Source: Pseudomonadota bacterium (GTDB lineage: Bacteria > Pseudomonadota > Alphaproteobacteria > Paracaedibacterales > CAITNM01). Taken from it: a stretch of 5,786 nt of DNA. Positions 4,717 through 5,786 of this stretch are shown here, piece after piece. The DNA lies in NCBI GenBank assembly GCA_026400695.1, contig JAPLON010000006.1:1-5786 (forward strand), read 5' to 3'. The number at the start of each line of letters is the position of its first letter. Positions within the stretch are counted from its first letter, which is position 1. The notes under the pieces are model-generated. The model searched no databases, was not told the origin of the DNA, and was given only the letters and a program-made list of their open reading frames with translations. The translations under genes were made by a program, and so were the position numbers.

Positions 4717-5786
4717 CTAAGCAAAATATTTATTATTAGCTTCAAACATCTTGCCACCTTTATTAGTTACTTCAACTAATTCCCTGTCGGCTAAATGAGC
4801 ATAACGCATTGTCGTTTTAATGTCCTTATGTCCTAGTAATTTTGAAATTTCAAAAATACTTACACCATTTTTAATCATAAATGATGCAAATGAATGGCGG
4901 AGATCATGAATGCGAACATCTGAAATACCAGCCTTTTTACGGATACGTTGCCAGGTTTTTTGTACAGCAACTAAATGCGTTCCTACTTTATTACCGCAAA
5001 AAACATAGGGGTTGCCTTCTTGTTTTTGAACGCTACACAAGACCTTCATGGCAGACTCGTTTAAAGGAATTGTTCTTTTACCCGTTTTACTTTCGTTCAA
5101 GCGCAGACAACGATCCTCAAAATCAACATCATCCCATTTTAGGGACAAAACCTCCCCTAAGCGACAACCTGTGTAAATAAGCAGACGAAATGTGTCTATG
5201 GTATAGGAAGACGCTCGGTCTGTAGTTTCTCTTTCTAGAAGTGTTTTTTCTAGCCGTGCCAGTTCTTCTAAATTTAAAAATCTGTCCATCTTCTTCTCGG
5301 GATGTTTATGTACCCCTAGCAAGGATTACTATTTTGAGGTCGATACTCCCAAAGTTCGGCTTGATTGAAAGCTACGCTTAAAAGACGAAGGCATTTTGTG
5401 CCAGTACCATTAGATAGAGAATCCTTGAATGCCAATATATCCCTTCGTTCAATTTCAGCTATAGGTTTTTTTCCAAAAAAAGGAAGTATGTAAAGTTTAA
5501 TTCTTGAAGAGTCCCTGTTAATTGTAGAAGGCTTGTGATGTTCTTTAATATACTTGTTGGTAAATACTTGCCAGAATTCTTCAAAAGTAACAGACTTTTG
5601 CTCTGCAACTTCTTTTGCCTTTTTTATTTCTTTTGGATCAATATCTTTAGCAATATCTGCACACCATTTCTTCAGGGCCTACGCATGAAGAATTTTCTTG
5701 ACAGATGAGGTGAGGTATTTGAAGGACATAGCATTTTTGCGCATGAGCGATTTAATTGACTGTTCTGGCTTTTCTTTCAGCTTCAC
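4717..5786 (-). pseudogene. Tyrosine recombinase/integrase with damaged N-terminal half
   Basis: Phage-type integrase that would catalyse site-specific integration of a mobile element. The catalytic half (5322-4717) has the whole active site: Arg in TGCRLGEV, Lys in SKTGK, His and Arg in HDLRHSF, His in LLGHKD and the nucleophile Tyr in TMRYAHL. The open frame here begins at a TTG with no typical start context. Upstream, in another frame, 5678-5319 encodes the core-binding domain (TFEEFWQVFTNKYIKEHHKP, then ILPFFGKKPIAEI, and ELWEYRPQNSNPC), which ends at TAG 5316-5318. NPC followed by GVHKHPEKK is the normal junction in this family, so a frameshift in the GGGG run near 5313-5316, together with the TAG, splits one gene. 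A second in-frame TAG (5679-5681) precedes ALKKWCADI; the frame above it, to the window edge, may be the arm-binding end but is not recognisable. Probably inactive. Confidence 0.85.

Noticed and set aside
4881..5180. Plus-strand 99-codon frame
   Set aside because: It is antisense to the integrase catalytic domain, which has every expected active-site residue.
5316..5681. Reassignment or read-through of TAG in the integrase (two in-frame TAGs)
   Set aside because: A frameshift is also needed at the second site, and the recombinase and integrase both end at TAG normally. Decay is the simpler reading.
1..5786. CRISPR array, tRNA or rRNA genes
   Set aside because: I found no regularly spaced repeats, no tRNA cloverleaf and no rRNA-like conserved stretches. 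The GTTCGAT at the core is RT coding sequence, not a tRNA T-loop.

Overview
The window is a patch of nested, mostly decayed mobile DNA from an AT-rich bacterium. A MobA/TraA-type relaxase remnant, a tyrosine integrase remnant and a group II intron lie together in a gene-poor setting. This resembles the degenerate integrative elements of intracellular proteobacteria (Rickettsiales, Holosporales or Legionella-like). The organism assignment is a low-confidence inference; I cannot name a species.

Layout: (1) Positions 24-180 and 2638-3063 (minus strand) are two halves of one group II intron reverse transcriptase gene, and 3064 to about 3646 is the RNA-coding 5' part of the same intron. (2) Positions 181-2644 are a compact 2,464-bp site-specific element inserted into the motif A region of the RT gene. 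It carries a large serine recombinase, a DUF5372 (Y4bD/Y4pK-like) protein and a small overlapping ORF, all on the minus strand. Both ends share the 7-bp direct repeat ATCGAAC. Removing one copy with the element restores the RT reading frame exactly (GLFD then NIDHE). (3) About 3653-4043 (plus strand) is a frameshifted, truncated relaxase 5' end directly beside the intron's 5' end. (4) Positions 4044-4716 hold no recognisable gene, only AT-rich DNA with inverted and direct repeats. (5) Positions 4717-5786 (minus strand) are a tyrosine integrase pseudogene with a complete catalytic half and a damaged N-terminal half. (6) A perfect 20-bp palindrome at 4-23 ends the RT homology at the left edge.

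The most notable observation is that the DUF5372 gene has no usable ATG or GTG start inside the integrated element. If the two ends are joined as in an excised circle, a consensus Shine-Dalgarno and an ATG lying just after the recombinase stop codon come into frame with it, across the recombination core. The circle would then be one near-endless operon (DUF5372, small ORF, recombinase, DUF5372 again) with about 10 non-coding bases. In the integrated state the same ATG reads only 12 codons. This suggests a gene that is assembled only when the element excises.
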